A stretch of DNA of 12,858 nt from JANQPX01 sp039028235 (GTDB taxonomy: Bacteria > Pseudomonadota > Alphaproteobacteria > Geminicoccales > Geminicoccaceae), in contig JBCCIN010000110.1 in NCBI GenBank assembly GCA_039028235.1, forward strand, positions 1 to 12,858, written 5' to 3'. Positions 1 to 6,493 of this stretch are shown piece by piece (within the stretch, counting starts at the first letter, position 1; each line of letters starts with the position of its first letter). The translations under genes were made by a program, and so were the position numbers. Below the pieces are notes generated by a model. That model saw only the letters and a list, made by a program, of their open reading frames with translations, was not told where the DNA came from and searched no databases.

Positions 1-311
1 CCCGATGGTACCAGACGCATCTTGGCATCAACCCGGCCCCGAAGGACATGACAACGCCGCCCTGGACATCCGAGGAAGGCGTCACCGTTTTCGCACCCTT
101 TTCGAGCGACACGGACTATTTCGAGGCCGATTACCAGTTCATGCTGAATTTTCGGGTCAATGACCTGGAGGCGATGCTGACACAGCTTCGCGCCGCCGAC
201 ATCGAGGTGACACGGGAGGAGGAGATGGAGAGTATCGGGCGCTTCGCCCGCATCCACGATCCCGAGGGCAATCCGATCGAGCTTTGGGAGCCGGCGCAGG
301 CCGCCACTTGA
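1..311 (+). CDS. VOC (glyoxalase/bleomycin-resistance fold) family protein, 5' truncated by window edge
   Basis: The reading frame is open from position 3 and ends with TGA at 309-311, giving about 102 visible residues. The visible start, reading WYQTHLGI, is the conserved beginning of a VOC domain (helix plus 'WYxxxLG'), so only about 20-25 N-terminal residues appear to be missing; the internal Met at position 48 is not the likely start. The second beta-alpha-beta-beta-beta module follows, with FMLNFRVNDLEAMLTQLRAADIEV, broken here as FMLNFRVNDLE and then the helix, and it ends with FARIHDPEGNPIELWEP. The Glu of IELWEP is the usual metal ligand or active-site position of the superfamily. Members include glyoxalases, dioxygenases and resistance proteins, and nothing here fixes the substrate. 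It is convergent with the SDR gene, with 65 bp between the two stops and no convincing terminator, only a 4-bp GGCG/CGCC stem at 364-374. Confidence 0.85.
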   Translation, partial: RWYQTHLGINPAPKDMTTPPWTSEEGVTVFAPFSSDTDYFEADYQFMLNFRVNDLEAMLTQLRAADIEVTREEEMESIGRFARIHDPEGNPIELWEPAQAAT

Positions 312-376
312 CGTCCTTAAGGCGGCATCACCCCTTCCAATCTCCGACCCAAGTCAACGCTGCGGCGCGTCGCCAC

Positions 377-1180
377 CTAGACGAACCTTGCGATCAGCCC
401 GCCGTCGACCACGAGATCATGGGCGTTGACGTAACCTGCCTCGTCCGATGCCAGGAACAAGCAGGCATTCGCCGTATCCCAGGCCGTGCCCATCTTGCCG
501 GTCGGCGACTGGGCATCGCGCGTTCTCACCAGATTGTCGATGTCGCCTTCCTCACCGTAAGCCGCGGTCAAGCCATGATGCACCATCGGCGTATTCATCA
601 AGCCGGGTGAGACCGAGTTGCAGCGAATGCCGTCTTTGGCAAATTCGAGCGCAATCGCCCTGGTGAGCGCAATCACGGCACCCTTGGTCGCGTAGTAGCT
701 CGCATAGTTGATCCCGGTCCAGCGATGGGCCGCGACCGATGCGATGTTGACGATCGCCCCTTTACCCTGACGCTGCATGACCGGCACCACCGCCTGGCAC
801 ATCAGATAGACGCTCCTTTGATTGACGTCGGTGACCAGATCCCAATCCGCCTCCTCGGTGGTGACGATTCCACCGGTGCGCGCGATGCCGACATTGTTCA
901 CGAGCACGTCGATCCGACCGTATTTCTTCTCGCACGCTTCGACCAAGGCTCCGATCTGCCCCGCATCGGTCACATCGGTCTGATGAGCCACCGCCTGCCC
1001 ACCTTCACCTTCGATCATGCCGACCGTCTCCTTCGCCGCATTGAGGTTCATGTCGACGGCCAATACCCTCGCCCCTTCGCGCGCGAACAGGATCGAGGTC
1101 GCCTTGCCATTGCCGACACCAGGGCCGATCGAGCCCGCCCCGGTAATGATCGCGATCTTGTCCTGCAATCGTCCGGCCAT
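377..1180 (-). CDS. Classical short-chain dehydrogenase/reductase (SDR), substrate unknown
   Basis: This 267-residue protein is full length for a classical SDR. The Rossmann nucleotide-binding loop is at residues 13-25 (TGAGSIGPGVGNG, a slightly extended form of TGxxxGxG). An acidic Asp43 at the end of strand 2 favours NAD(H). The NNVG motif is at 95-98, the structural Asn at 120, and the catalytic Ser148, Tyr162 and Lys166 (YYATK) are all present. SPG follows at 191-193 and the C-terminus VDGG at 258-261. The start is well supported: GGGAGGA lies at 1185-1191 on the minus strand, with GGAGG 5 nt before the ATG. The gene is divergent from the glycoside hydrolase, with 88 bp between the starts. 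Such enzymes oxidise or reduce alcohols, sugars or acyl carriers in the cytoplasm; the substrate cannot be read from sequence. The neighbouring VOC gene hints at small-molecule catabolism, but that is inference. Confidence 0.93.
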   Translation of the reverse strand: MAGRLQDKIAIITGAGSIGPGVGNGKATSILFAREGARVLAVDMNLNAAKETVGMIEGEGGQAVAHQTDVTDAGQIGALVEACEKKYGRIDVLVNNVGIARTGGIVTTEEADWDLVTDVNQRSVYLMCQAVVPVMQRQGKGAIVNIASVAAHRWTGINYASYYATKGAVIALTRAIALEFAKDGIRCNSVSPGLMNTPMVHHGLTAAYGEEGDIDNLVRTRDAQSPTGKMGTAWDTANACLFLASDEAGYVNAHDLVVDGGLIARFV

Positions 1181-1268
1181 CGCGTCCTCCCTGGTCTTCG
1201 CTCAACCAAAGCGGTATAGCTCCGCCGAGCTTCCGCCCTTCTCTTCAACGATAGGCCGATCGGACCCC

Positions 1269-2246
1269 ATGACGATCCTGAACGCTCACTTTTCCCGCCG
1301 GCGTCTCGCCATGGCCATCGGCGCCATCGCGCTGCTCACCGCGAGCCAGTGCGACGGTGACGTGGTGATCGAGGCCGTACCGGATTGGGGCGGCGGCGAG
1401 CGCTCGCCTTATGTGCCCGAAGGCTACGACCTCACCTTCGAGGACAATTTCGATCGCCGAGGCGGCGATGCCTTGTTCCATCCGGTGAGCACGGACGCCA
1501 CGTCCGAGAATGGGCAAGTCGAGGCCAGCCCGCCTCAGGCTTGGCAAACCTACTTTACAGGTTGGGAGGTCAGGCATCTGGAAGGCAACAACGATCAGGC
1601 ATTGAAGGCGGGACCGGACTATCGCGGGCGCGGTGAACTCAGCCTCGGCGAGTATGGCATTCACCTTCACAAGATCGCCGAGGAGGGCACGCTCAAGCTC
1701 TACGCTCAGCCGACACCGCCCGAGCTTCGAGAGCAGTTCCACGACTTTCCCTATCTCGGCGGCATGGTCTCCGGCGAGAAGCTGCACGCCCAGACCTACG
1801 GCTATTGGGAATTGCGCGTTCGCATCAGCAACCTCTCAGCCGGCCACCACTGGGCCTTCTGGCTGATCCCCGACGACCACTCATGGCCCCCCGAAATCGA
1901 CATGCTGGAGGCGGTCGGCTCCAATCCCGAAAACCAGTCGGATGCCGATTATTTCTTCTTCAACTCGATCCTGACCGACCGCAGCAACGACAGCTACACC
2001 CGCGTCGTTCCACCCAAGGGCCACAATGCTTGGTACACCATCGGCTTTCTCTGGACCGAAACCGACATGCGCTGGTTCCTGGACGGCCAGGAAGTCCGCC
2101 ACCGCCCTGCCATGGGCGGCGATGTAGCGCTTTACTTCCTGGCGTCCCCCGAAATCGGCGGCAAGTGGGTGGGTGCGCCGACAGCGGAGACAACGTGGCC
2201 GGCGGAAGCGGAAATCGACTATGTCAGGGCATATCGGAAGGGCTAG
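1269..2246 (+). CDS. Exported glycoside hydrolase family 16 protein (endo-beta-glycanase-like)
   Basis: The 325-residue product carries the family 16 signature EIDMLE at residues 209-214, which fits the ExDxxE catalytic motif; Glu209 would be the nucleophile and Glu214 the acid/base. Around it are other family features: GYWELRVRIS at 178-187, HWAFWLIP at 194-201 and the closing strand EIDYVRAYRKG at 315-325. Family 16 enzymes are retaining endo-hydrolases of beta-1,3, beta-1,3-1,4 or galactan polysaccharides; in rhizobia the relative ExoK trims succinoglycan. The N-terminus has FSRRRLA then a hydrophobic run to about residue 25, which suggests Tat-type or Sec export. Cys28 follows, but Gln at -1 makes a poor lipobox, so lipidation is uncertain. 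The frame is open far upstream (to 1017), but the part before 1269 overlaps the divergent SDR, so the ATG just before the signal peptide was chosen although its ribosome site is weak. No exopolysaccharide genes adjoin it. Confidence 0.88.
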   Translation: MTILNAHFSRRRLAMAIGAIALLTASQCDGDVVIEAVPDWGGGERSPYVPEGYDLTFEDNFDRRGGDALFHPVSTDATSENGQVEASPPQAWQTYFTGWEVRHLEGNNDQALKAGPDYRGRGELSLGEYGIHLHKIAEEGTLKLYAQPTPPELREQFHDFPYLGGMVSGEKLHAQTYGYWELRVRISNLSAGHHWAFWLIPDDHSWPPEIDMLEAVGSNPENQSDADYFFFNSILTDRSNDSYTRVVPPKGHNAWYTIGFLWTETDMRWFLDGQEVRHRPAMGGDVALYFLASPEIGGKWVGAPTAETTWPAEAEIDYVRAYRKG

Positions 2247-2487
2247 AGGCTAGTCAGGAAGCATGACCGCAATGGTGGCGAAAGCAGACGCGGGAGCCCA
2301 GTTGCCAATACGAAAAACTAACCCAAAGGGAGCACTTGGCCTTGCTATAGCCCGCCGCTAGCAGACATGAATCCCTAACTCACTGAATTACAACACACTT
2401 ACGCTCTGATCCATTGACGCAAGTCGGTTCGGCAGGTGTAGAAACCCTAATCCACTGTCTGAGCTCTCGAAGGAGATATGGACATCC
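2247..2487. other. Convergent spacer between glycanase and kinase genes, no gene seen
   Basis: This 241-bp gap separates the two converging stops and is visibly more A+T-rich than its surroundings between about 2330 and 2460. No strong hairpin with a T-run was found on either strand. The only internal repetition is an imperfect pair of 13-mers, CCCTAACTCACTG at 2373-2385 and CCCTAATCCACTG at 2445-2457, which differ at two adjacent positions. A 32-codon frame from an ATG at 2264 has no family resemblance. Confidence 0.6.
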
Positions 2488-4905
2488 CTAGGCCGCAGAA
2501 GGCTCCAAATCGCTCAGTCCAGCTGCGCCAGTGCTTGTCCCAGGCAGTGTGATCGAGAAGGTCGTGCCGATCCCGACGGTGCTGGCGACATCCATCTTAC
2601 CGCTATGCAAATCCACCAATGTCTTGACCAGATGAAGGCCGATGCCCGTGCCGGCAATGCCCGTCGACGTGCTGGCGCGAAAGAAACGCTGAAATAGCTT
2701 ATTGAGTTCTTCTTCTGGAATGCCGACGCCTTCATCGCGAATGTCGACCTTGATCTCCCCCTCCTCGGTCAATCGGCCAGAAACCCAGATTCGCTTAGCA
2801 TCGGGTGAATATTTGATGGCGTTTGAGATGAGGTTCGACATGACCTGCCGCAGCAGTTTGATGTCCGCAAAGAAGCTGCCTGGAAGCTGATCCACGTCGA
2901 CAAGGATTTTATAGCTCGGATTGACATCCATGTGGTTGTCCGACACCTCGCGAATCATGACGGCTAGATCACAGGGCGCCGGATTGAAGCTGATGCTGCC
3001 GGCCTCGAGGCGAGCGGCGCTCAAGACGCTTTCCATCAGATCCGTGAGCCTGATGACAGCGGTCCGAATCTTCGACAGGTTGTTCTTGCGCTTTTCAGGC
3101 GTAATCTTGTCGTGTCGGCGTATCAGTCGTTGCGCATTCCCGTCGATGATGGCGAGCGGCGTTCGGAACTCGTGACAGACCATGGACACGAACTGGCGCT
3201 GCAAGCCTGTCAGTTTCTTCTCCGCATCAAGCGCAAGCTGCAGCTCTTCCGCTTGTTCCGATATTGTCATCGTGCGCTCTTCGACCAGCTCCTGCAGATG
3301 GTCGTGGTGGTGCCTAAGCTCATCCGCCGACTCTTCAAGCTTGTCGCGATACATCCGCTCTCTGAATGCGATCGACGCTGCGATCGCCAGAACGGTCACC
3401 AGCAGCGCCAGGAGGATCCAGCGCCCTCGATAAATTTCTACGTTGACCGAAGCGTTATTGGACGTAACGCCAGCGCGCGTTTCATCAAGCAGCGTATTGA
3501 TTTCGTTGGTGAAAGTTAACGCGAGATCATGAGTGAGTGTTACGTTCCGCCGCAACCTCTCTTCTAGTCTCAGCTCTTCTCTACGCAGCGCAATCAGGCT
3601 GCTCTCACCTGTCGCCTGAGCGACGAGAGATTGCAAATGTCGATCGAGCTCGTCAACCGGTTCACCGGCAAGGTCGAGGGTGCTTCTAAGGTCAGTCAAG
3701 TGCAAAATCGCTGATTCGATCTCTTCAGCCACCGGGCCTAGGGCGGCGCTATCGAGCTCTGCAGCGGCCTGGCGCAGCAGGCCCGCGAGCCAGTTGCTTT
3801 CCGACGCAATATTAAGATAGGACGTTAGTCCGAGGACAGACTTATCGATCAGCCTGTTAATCGTTTTGGAGCTGCCGTCGACCGCCGCTTCGCTGAACAT
3901 GATCACGTCGCGACGAGCTGCGGCGATGGCCGGCTGCAGGTCGTTCAACGTGGACTCTTGGAGCTGCTCGATTGCGGACACCGCTACGGCCGGCTGCGAT
4001 GCCCGCGCGTTCTCTCCGATGAGGTCGCCACCATTCAGAGCCTTTCGACGCTTGCGGAAGACACCATCGTTACCGCTGCCAAATGCCATCAGCAGTGCGA
4101 TGTTTTCTGCAATGGTCTGAGCTAGGCGATCTTGAACCAGCTCGTCGATCGTTATGCTGGTGCTTTGAACTCTTGCCGCGAAAGCGCTTTCGAGCTGCTC
4201 CAACGAGAAAACGTCGGGGGCGATGGCGGCATTGGCCATGATGGCAGTCAATCCGTTGACATCGGCGCTCAGCTTCAGCAATGCATTCAGCCGCCCAACA
4301 CCATCCCTCGTAAGCGTGCCGAGCTGGTCGCTCAGGCTCTCTGTGGCTTCCTCTGTCTGGATAACCAGGTCGAAGTTTGCATCATCGATTTTGGGCGTGA
4401 GCCAAGCGGAGAGTGCCTGATGGAGCTCTCTTGTCTCCGCAACAAGCAACCTTCTCTTCGCAGCAATCGCCAGGCGATCGTCGACAAGCCGCTCAAGCTG
4501 ATCCAGGGCATTGAAAAGATCGACATTGAGATCCCGCGCGCTGCTCAGGATTCCCACGTCGAGGCCTCTTGCCGACAGGCTACTCAAGAGTTGATCCACC
4601 TTCAGCCGGTAGATCTCAGCTCGTTCCCGTGCTCGATCATATTCACGGACTTCGGATGTCGCGGCAAAGGAGGAGGTCAGCGCGTTCACGGCGGCGGCTT
4701 GCTCGACCAGCAGCAAGGCGTCGGCCATGGCCGGAACACGCTGTTCGGCGACCTGTTCGAATCTCGACTCGATTCGCTCGTAGGAAAGGAAGCCGATCCA
4801 GCCCGCGACGATGGCTGCAAACGCAGTCACCGAAATGGAGAGAGCGAGGCGCGCGTCGGTACCCAGAAATCGGCGAATCGCACTATCAAGGCTAGTTTTG
4901 ATCAT
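2488..4905 (-). CDS. Orphan membrane sensor histidine kinase with long TorS-like helical sensor
   Basis: The 805-residue protein has a first membrane helix at about 20-41, a long periplasmic all-helical region at about 42-493, a second helix at about 494-514, a coiled signalling helix at about 520-568, then HisKA and HATPase_c. The phosphoacceptor is His578 in CHEFRTP. The N-box has Asn691 and Asn695, G1 is DEGVGIP at 724-730, the F-box is LFQRFF at 737-742 and G2 is GTGIGLHL at 752-759, so the catalytic core looks intact. The periplasmic part resembles the TorS sensor (xVPAMADALLL start, repeated 'VNxLT' and 'LxLRRxEL' patterns). Unlike TorS there is no receiver or Hpt domain, and no response regulator or TorT-like binding protein adjoins it. 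The ATG at 4905 is the first possible start, because an in-frame TGA lies three codons upstream; a GGAGGT at 4931-4936 is too far away to serve it. The signal and output are unknown. Confidence 0.93.
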   Translation of the reverse strand: MIKTSLDSAIRRFLGTDARLALSISVTAFAAIVAGWIGFLSYERIESRFEQVAEQRVPAMADALLLVEQAAAVNALTSSFAATSEVREYDRARERAEIYRLKVDQLLSSLSARGLDVGILSSARDLNVDLFNALDQLERLVDDRLAIAAKRRLLVAETRELHQALSAWLTPKIDDANFDLVIQTEEATESLSDQLGTLTRDGVGRLNALLKLSADVNGLTAIMANAAIAPDVFSLEQLESAFAARVQSTSITIDELVQDRLAQTIAENIALLMAFGSGNDGVFRKRRKALNGGDLIGENARASQPAVAVSAIEQLQESTLNDLQPAIAAARRDVIMFSEAAVDGSSKTINRLIDKSVLGLTSYLNIASESNWLAGLLRQAAAELDSAALGPVAEEIESAILHLTDLRSTLDLAGEPVDELDRHLQSLVAQATGESSLIALRREELRLEERLRRNVTLTHDLALTFTNEINTLLDETRAGVTSNNASVNVEIYRGRWILLALLVTVLAIAASIAFRERMYRDKLEESADELRHHHDHLQELVEERTMTISEQAEELQLALDAEKKLTGLQRQFVSMVCHEFRTPLAIIDGNAQRLIRRHDKITPEKRKNNLSKIRTAVIRLTDLMESVLSAARLEAGSISFNPAPCDLAVMIREVSDNHMDVNPSYKILVDVDQLPGSFFADIKLLRQVMSNLISNAIKYSPDAKRIWVSGRLTEEGEIKVDIRDEGVGIPEEELNKLFQRFFRASTSTGIAGTGIGLHLVKTLVDLHSGKMDVASTVGIGTTFSITLPGTSTGAAGLSDLEPSAA

Positions 4906-5172
4906 GATGCCCGATCAGGTCGGTTCAAAGACCTCCGATTGGCCGTCAGAATGATGGACTTTTTCTAAGACATCGTTAACGACGATGCGAATTGCGAAGT
5001 TCTGGATTCATTCTATTGATGAAGCTGCGGTCAGGAATGACAGGGGAAATTCTTCCTTTCACCTGGAGTTGGCATGAGCACGAAGTCAGCCATCCGGCAA
5101 GAAGGCGCCACAGAGCGGACATCTCCGGGCGGTGGATGCCCGCGGGGACAGCTTCGCGGCACCAAGCGGACG
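4906..5172. other. Gene-poor stretch upstream of the kinase
   Basis: No convincing gene was found in this stretch. It should hold the kinase promoter (minus strand) and contains a near-consensus CtrA box at 4965-4979, which partly overlaps a CATCG/CGATG inverted repeat (4971-4975 and 4983-4987, loop TTAACGA). A 51-codon frame from ATG 5074 (plus strand, GGAG 8-9 nt before it, stop at 5227-5229) has an Arg-rich, low-complexity product with no family resemblance, and it overlaps the transporter remnant on the other strand. It was not called as a gene. Confidence 0.5.
4965..4979 (-). promoter_or_regulatory. Near-consensus CtrA-type box upstream of the sensor kinase
   Basis: On the minus strand the sequence reads TTAA-CGATGTC-TTAG, which matches the alphaproteobacterial CtrA consensus TTAA-N7-TTAA with one mismatch. 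It lies about 60 bp before the kinase ATG, a plausible promoter position, though no clear -10 hexamer follows at the expected spacing. One-mismatch sites are expected about once by chance in a window of this size, so the position in the promoter gap is the main support. Confidence 0.35.
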
Positions 5173-5313
5173 CTAAGACGCAGGCCGCTTGCTCCCGGCG
5201 TTGCCCCTAACATGGCCCTCGCGTCGTAGCTTGCGCTCTCGCTCAAGAACATAGAGACCACTCGCCAAAATGACTAAGGCACCCATCAGCCACCTCCAGG
5301 ACCAAGAGCCGTC
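5173..5313 (-). pseudogene. C-terminal remnant of an EamA/DMT-family transporter
   Basis: Read on the minus strand, 5313 down to the TAG at 5173-5175 encodes a GSWSWRWL segment followed by MGALVILASGLYVLERERK and a basic tail. This is the typical last membrane helix of a DMT/EamA exporter (W-x-W-x-x-G-A-x-x-I-x-x-S-G-L-Y-x-x-x-R-E-R). It aligns in position with the end of the intact transporter downstream (TWMQGLAIFAICFCVALEYVW). The frame stays open back to an in-frame TAG at 5362-5364, but transporter resemblance is lost at about 5313, so nine of the ten helices are missing. An ATG at 5286 has a good GGAGGT site five bases upstream, so a 37-residue single-helix peptide could in principle still be made, but decay of a longer gene is the simpler reading. 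The break coincides with one arm of the inverted repeat. Confidence 0.6.
5295..5311 (+). repeat. Left arm of 17-bp perfect inverted repeat
   Basis: The arm reads TCCAGGACCAAGAGCCG. Its exact reverse complement occurs at 5406-5422, 94 bp further on. Read on the minus strand, this arm encodes the GSWSW of the transporter remnant and lies at the point where transporter homology ends. Confidence 0.85.
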
Positions 5314-5405
5314 TGCACCGCGACGCAACCCTGTCGGACACGCCCGCCCTTGCCTCTTTTCCTATAACCGGCGTACAGACGAAGGCAGACCTTCTTTAAT
5401 GCTGC

Positions 5406-5422
5406 CGGCTCTTGGTCCTGGA
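5406..5422 (-). repeat. Right arm of 17-bp perfect inverted repeat, 14 bp before the EamA start
   Basis: The plus strand reads CGGCTCTTGGTCCTGGA, the exact reverse complement of 5295-5311. Its end overlaps the GGAAAG (5420-5425) that is the only ribosome-site candidate for the transporter starting at 5437. If transcription begins upstream of 5295, the two arms could pair in RNA and mask this site; otherwise the pair is a trace of an inverted duplication. Confidence 0.8.
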
Positions 5423-5436
5423 AAGTCCGAAAAAAC

Positions 5437-6366
5437 ATGCCACCCTGGATTGCCTATCTCGCCTGCCTGATCGGCGTGTTCGGTCATGCCTCCAGTGAAT
5501 TCGTCGCCAAGCTCGCAGCGACGCCGGGTCCGGAATTCAGTGTCTGGCGCTTTCTGATCGGCGGGGCCTTTCTCGTCCTGGTTACGCAGTTCTGGCCAGG
5601 TGCGCGGGATCTGATCACGCCGCTTCGGGAGAATGGTCGGCGCATCGCCCTTCTCTCATGCCTCGGCATGGCGCTTGGTCAGTTGATCTTCCATTGGGCA
5701 CTGGATTTCGCAAGTGTCGTCCAGGTCGCGACCATCGTTACCGGCATCCCTATCGCCGTCGTTGTAGTCGACCGCGTCGTGAACGGCACCACCATGACCG
5801 CGCCCAAGATCGTGAGCGGCATCGGCGCTTTTGTCGGCGTTGTGCTGCTCCTCACCAACAGTGCCGCGGAAGACGTGCAGTTCGGCGGACCCAATCTGAT
5901 CGGCACGGTCATGTCGGTCATCTGTGCCGTGATTGGCGGGTTTTATATCGTGCTCGCAAGGCCGCTCATTCAGCAATACGGACCCGTGCGCATGACCGCC
6001 TACACGTTCGCTATCGGCTTTTTCTTCCTTTACGCCGTGGTCGGCCTCGCCTGGGGTGTCTGGGTCGATCCGACGTCGCTCTTCGAGAAACGTCCCGAAC
6101 AGATCGCCGGCATTCTCACCATCGGCATCTGGAACACGGCGATGGCGATGACGCTCTGGCTCGCCGGCATGTCCTTCGCGCCCGATCCCCAGCGCGCCAA
6201 CTATCTCTTCTTCCTGAAGCCGGTCATCGCCGCCTTCCTCGCCGTCATCTTCCTCGGCGACCAACTGACTTGGATGCAGGGCCTCGCCATCTTCGCCATC
6301 TGCTTTTGCGTCGCTCTCGAATACGTCTGGACGCAACGGCAGCAACGCGCAGCAGCGGTGCCTTGA
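5437..6366 (+). CDS. EamA-domain drug/metabolite transporter (DMT superfamily)
   Basis: The 309-residue product has about ten hydrophobic helices arranged as two EamA repeats, the usual size and layout of the DMT superfamily of inner-membrane exporters of amino acids, metabolites or drugs. The first repeat runs from residue 4 (IAYLACLIGVFGHASSEF) to about 140 and the second from about 153 (LIGTVMSVICAVIGGFY) to 297. Typical features are WRFLIGGAFL at 37-46, the small-residue-rich end of repeat one (GIGAFVGVVLLL), and NYLFFLKPVIAAFLAVIFLGD at 255-275, cut here as YLFFLKPVIAAFLAV then the loop. The tail after residue 298 is cytoplasmic and basic. The ATG was chosen because the first helix follows at once; the ribosome site (GGAAAG, 11 nt away) is weak and overlaps the inverted repeat. 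Substrate unknown. A truncated relative lies upstream on the other strand. Confidence 0.93.
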   Translation: MPPWIAYLACLIGVFGHASSEFVAKLAATPGPEFSVWRFLIGGAFLVLVTQFWPGARDLITPLRENGRRIALLSCLGMALGQLIFHWALDFASVVQVATIVTGIPIAVVVVDRVVNGTTMTAPKIVSGIGAFVGVVLLLTNSAAEDVQFGGPNLIGTVMSVICAVIGGFYIVLARPLIQQYGPVRMTAYTFAIGFFFLYAVVGLAWGVWVDPTSLFEKRPEQIAGILTIGIWNTAMAMTLWLAGMSFAPDPQRANYLFFLKPVIAAFLAVIFLGDQLTWMQGLAIFAICFCVALEYVWTQRQQRAAAVP

Positions 6367-6381
6367 GCGGCGACGCGCCGC
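6367..6381 (+). terminator. GC-rich hairpin directly after the EamA stop
   Basis: GCGGCG-ACG-CGCCGC forms a perfect 6-bp stem that starts at the base after the TGA stop. There is no T-run after it, so it is not a standard intrinsic terminator; it may instead stabilise the 3' end or pause transcription. The rest of the gap to 6493 holds a TTGACC (6386-6391) with no good -10 at normal spacing. Confidence 0.35.
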
Positions 6382-6493
6382 GGCGTTGACCCGACGTAGT
6401 CTGCTTCGGGAAAAGATTGAGCCTGGACGACCCGCTGGCCTATGCTGGGCCGCTGGAACCACGTGAGCAAACAGCGGGAACCGTCTGGAAAAT

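Noticed and set aside
1017..1268. N-terminal extension of the glycanase gene
   Set aside because: It overlaps the divergent SDR start and would put 84 unrelated residues before a signal peptide; the ATG at 1269 is more sensible.
2470..2551. AAGGAGATATG resembling a strong ribosome site, followed by a 24-codon frame
   Set aside because: Only two bases separate GGAG from the ATG, and the frame runs antisense into the kinase 3' end; a tiny chance frame is more likely.
4132..4968. 278-codon plus-strand frame opposite the kinase sensor domain
   Set aside because: It is antisense to the kinase gene, which has intact motifs over its full length; the product shows no family resemblance.
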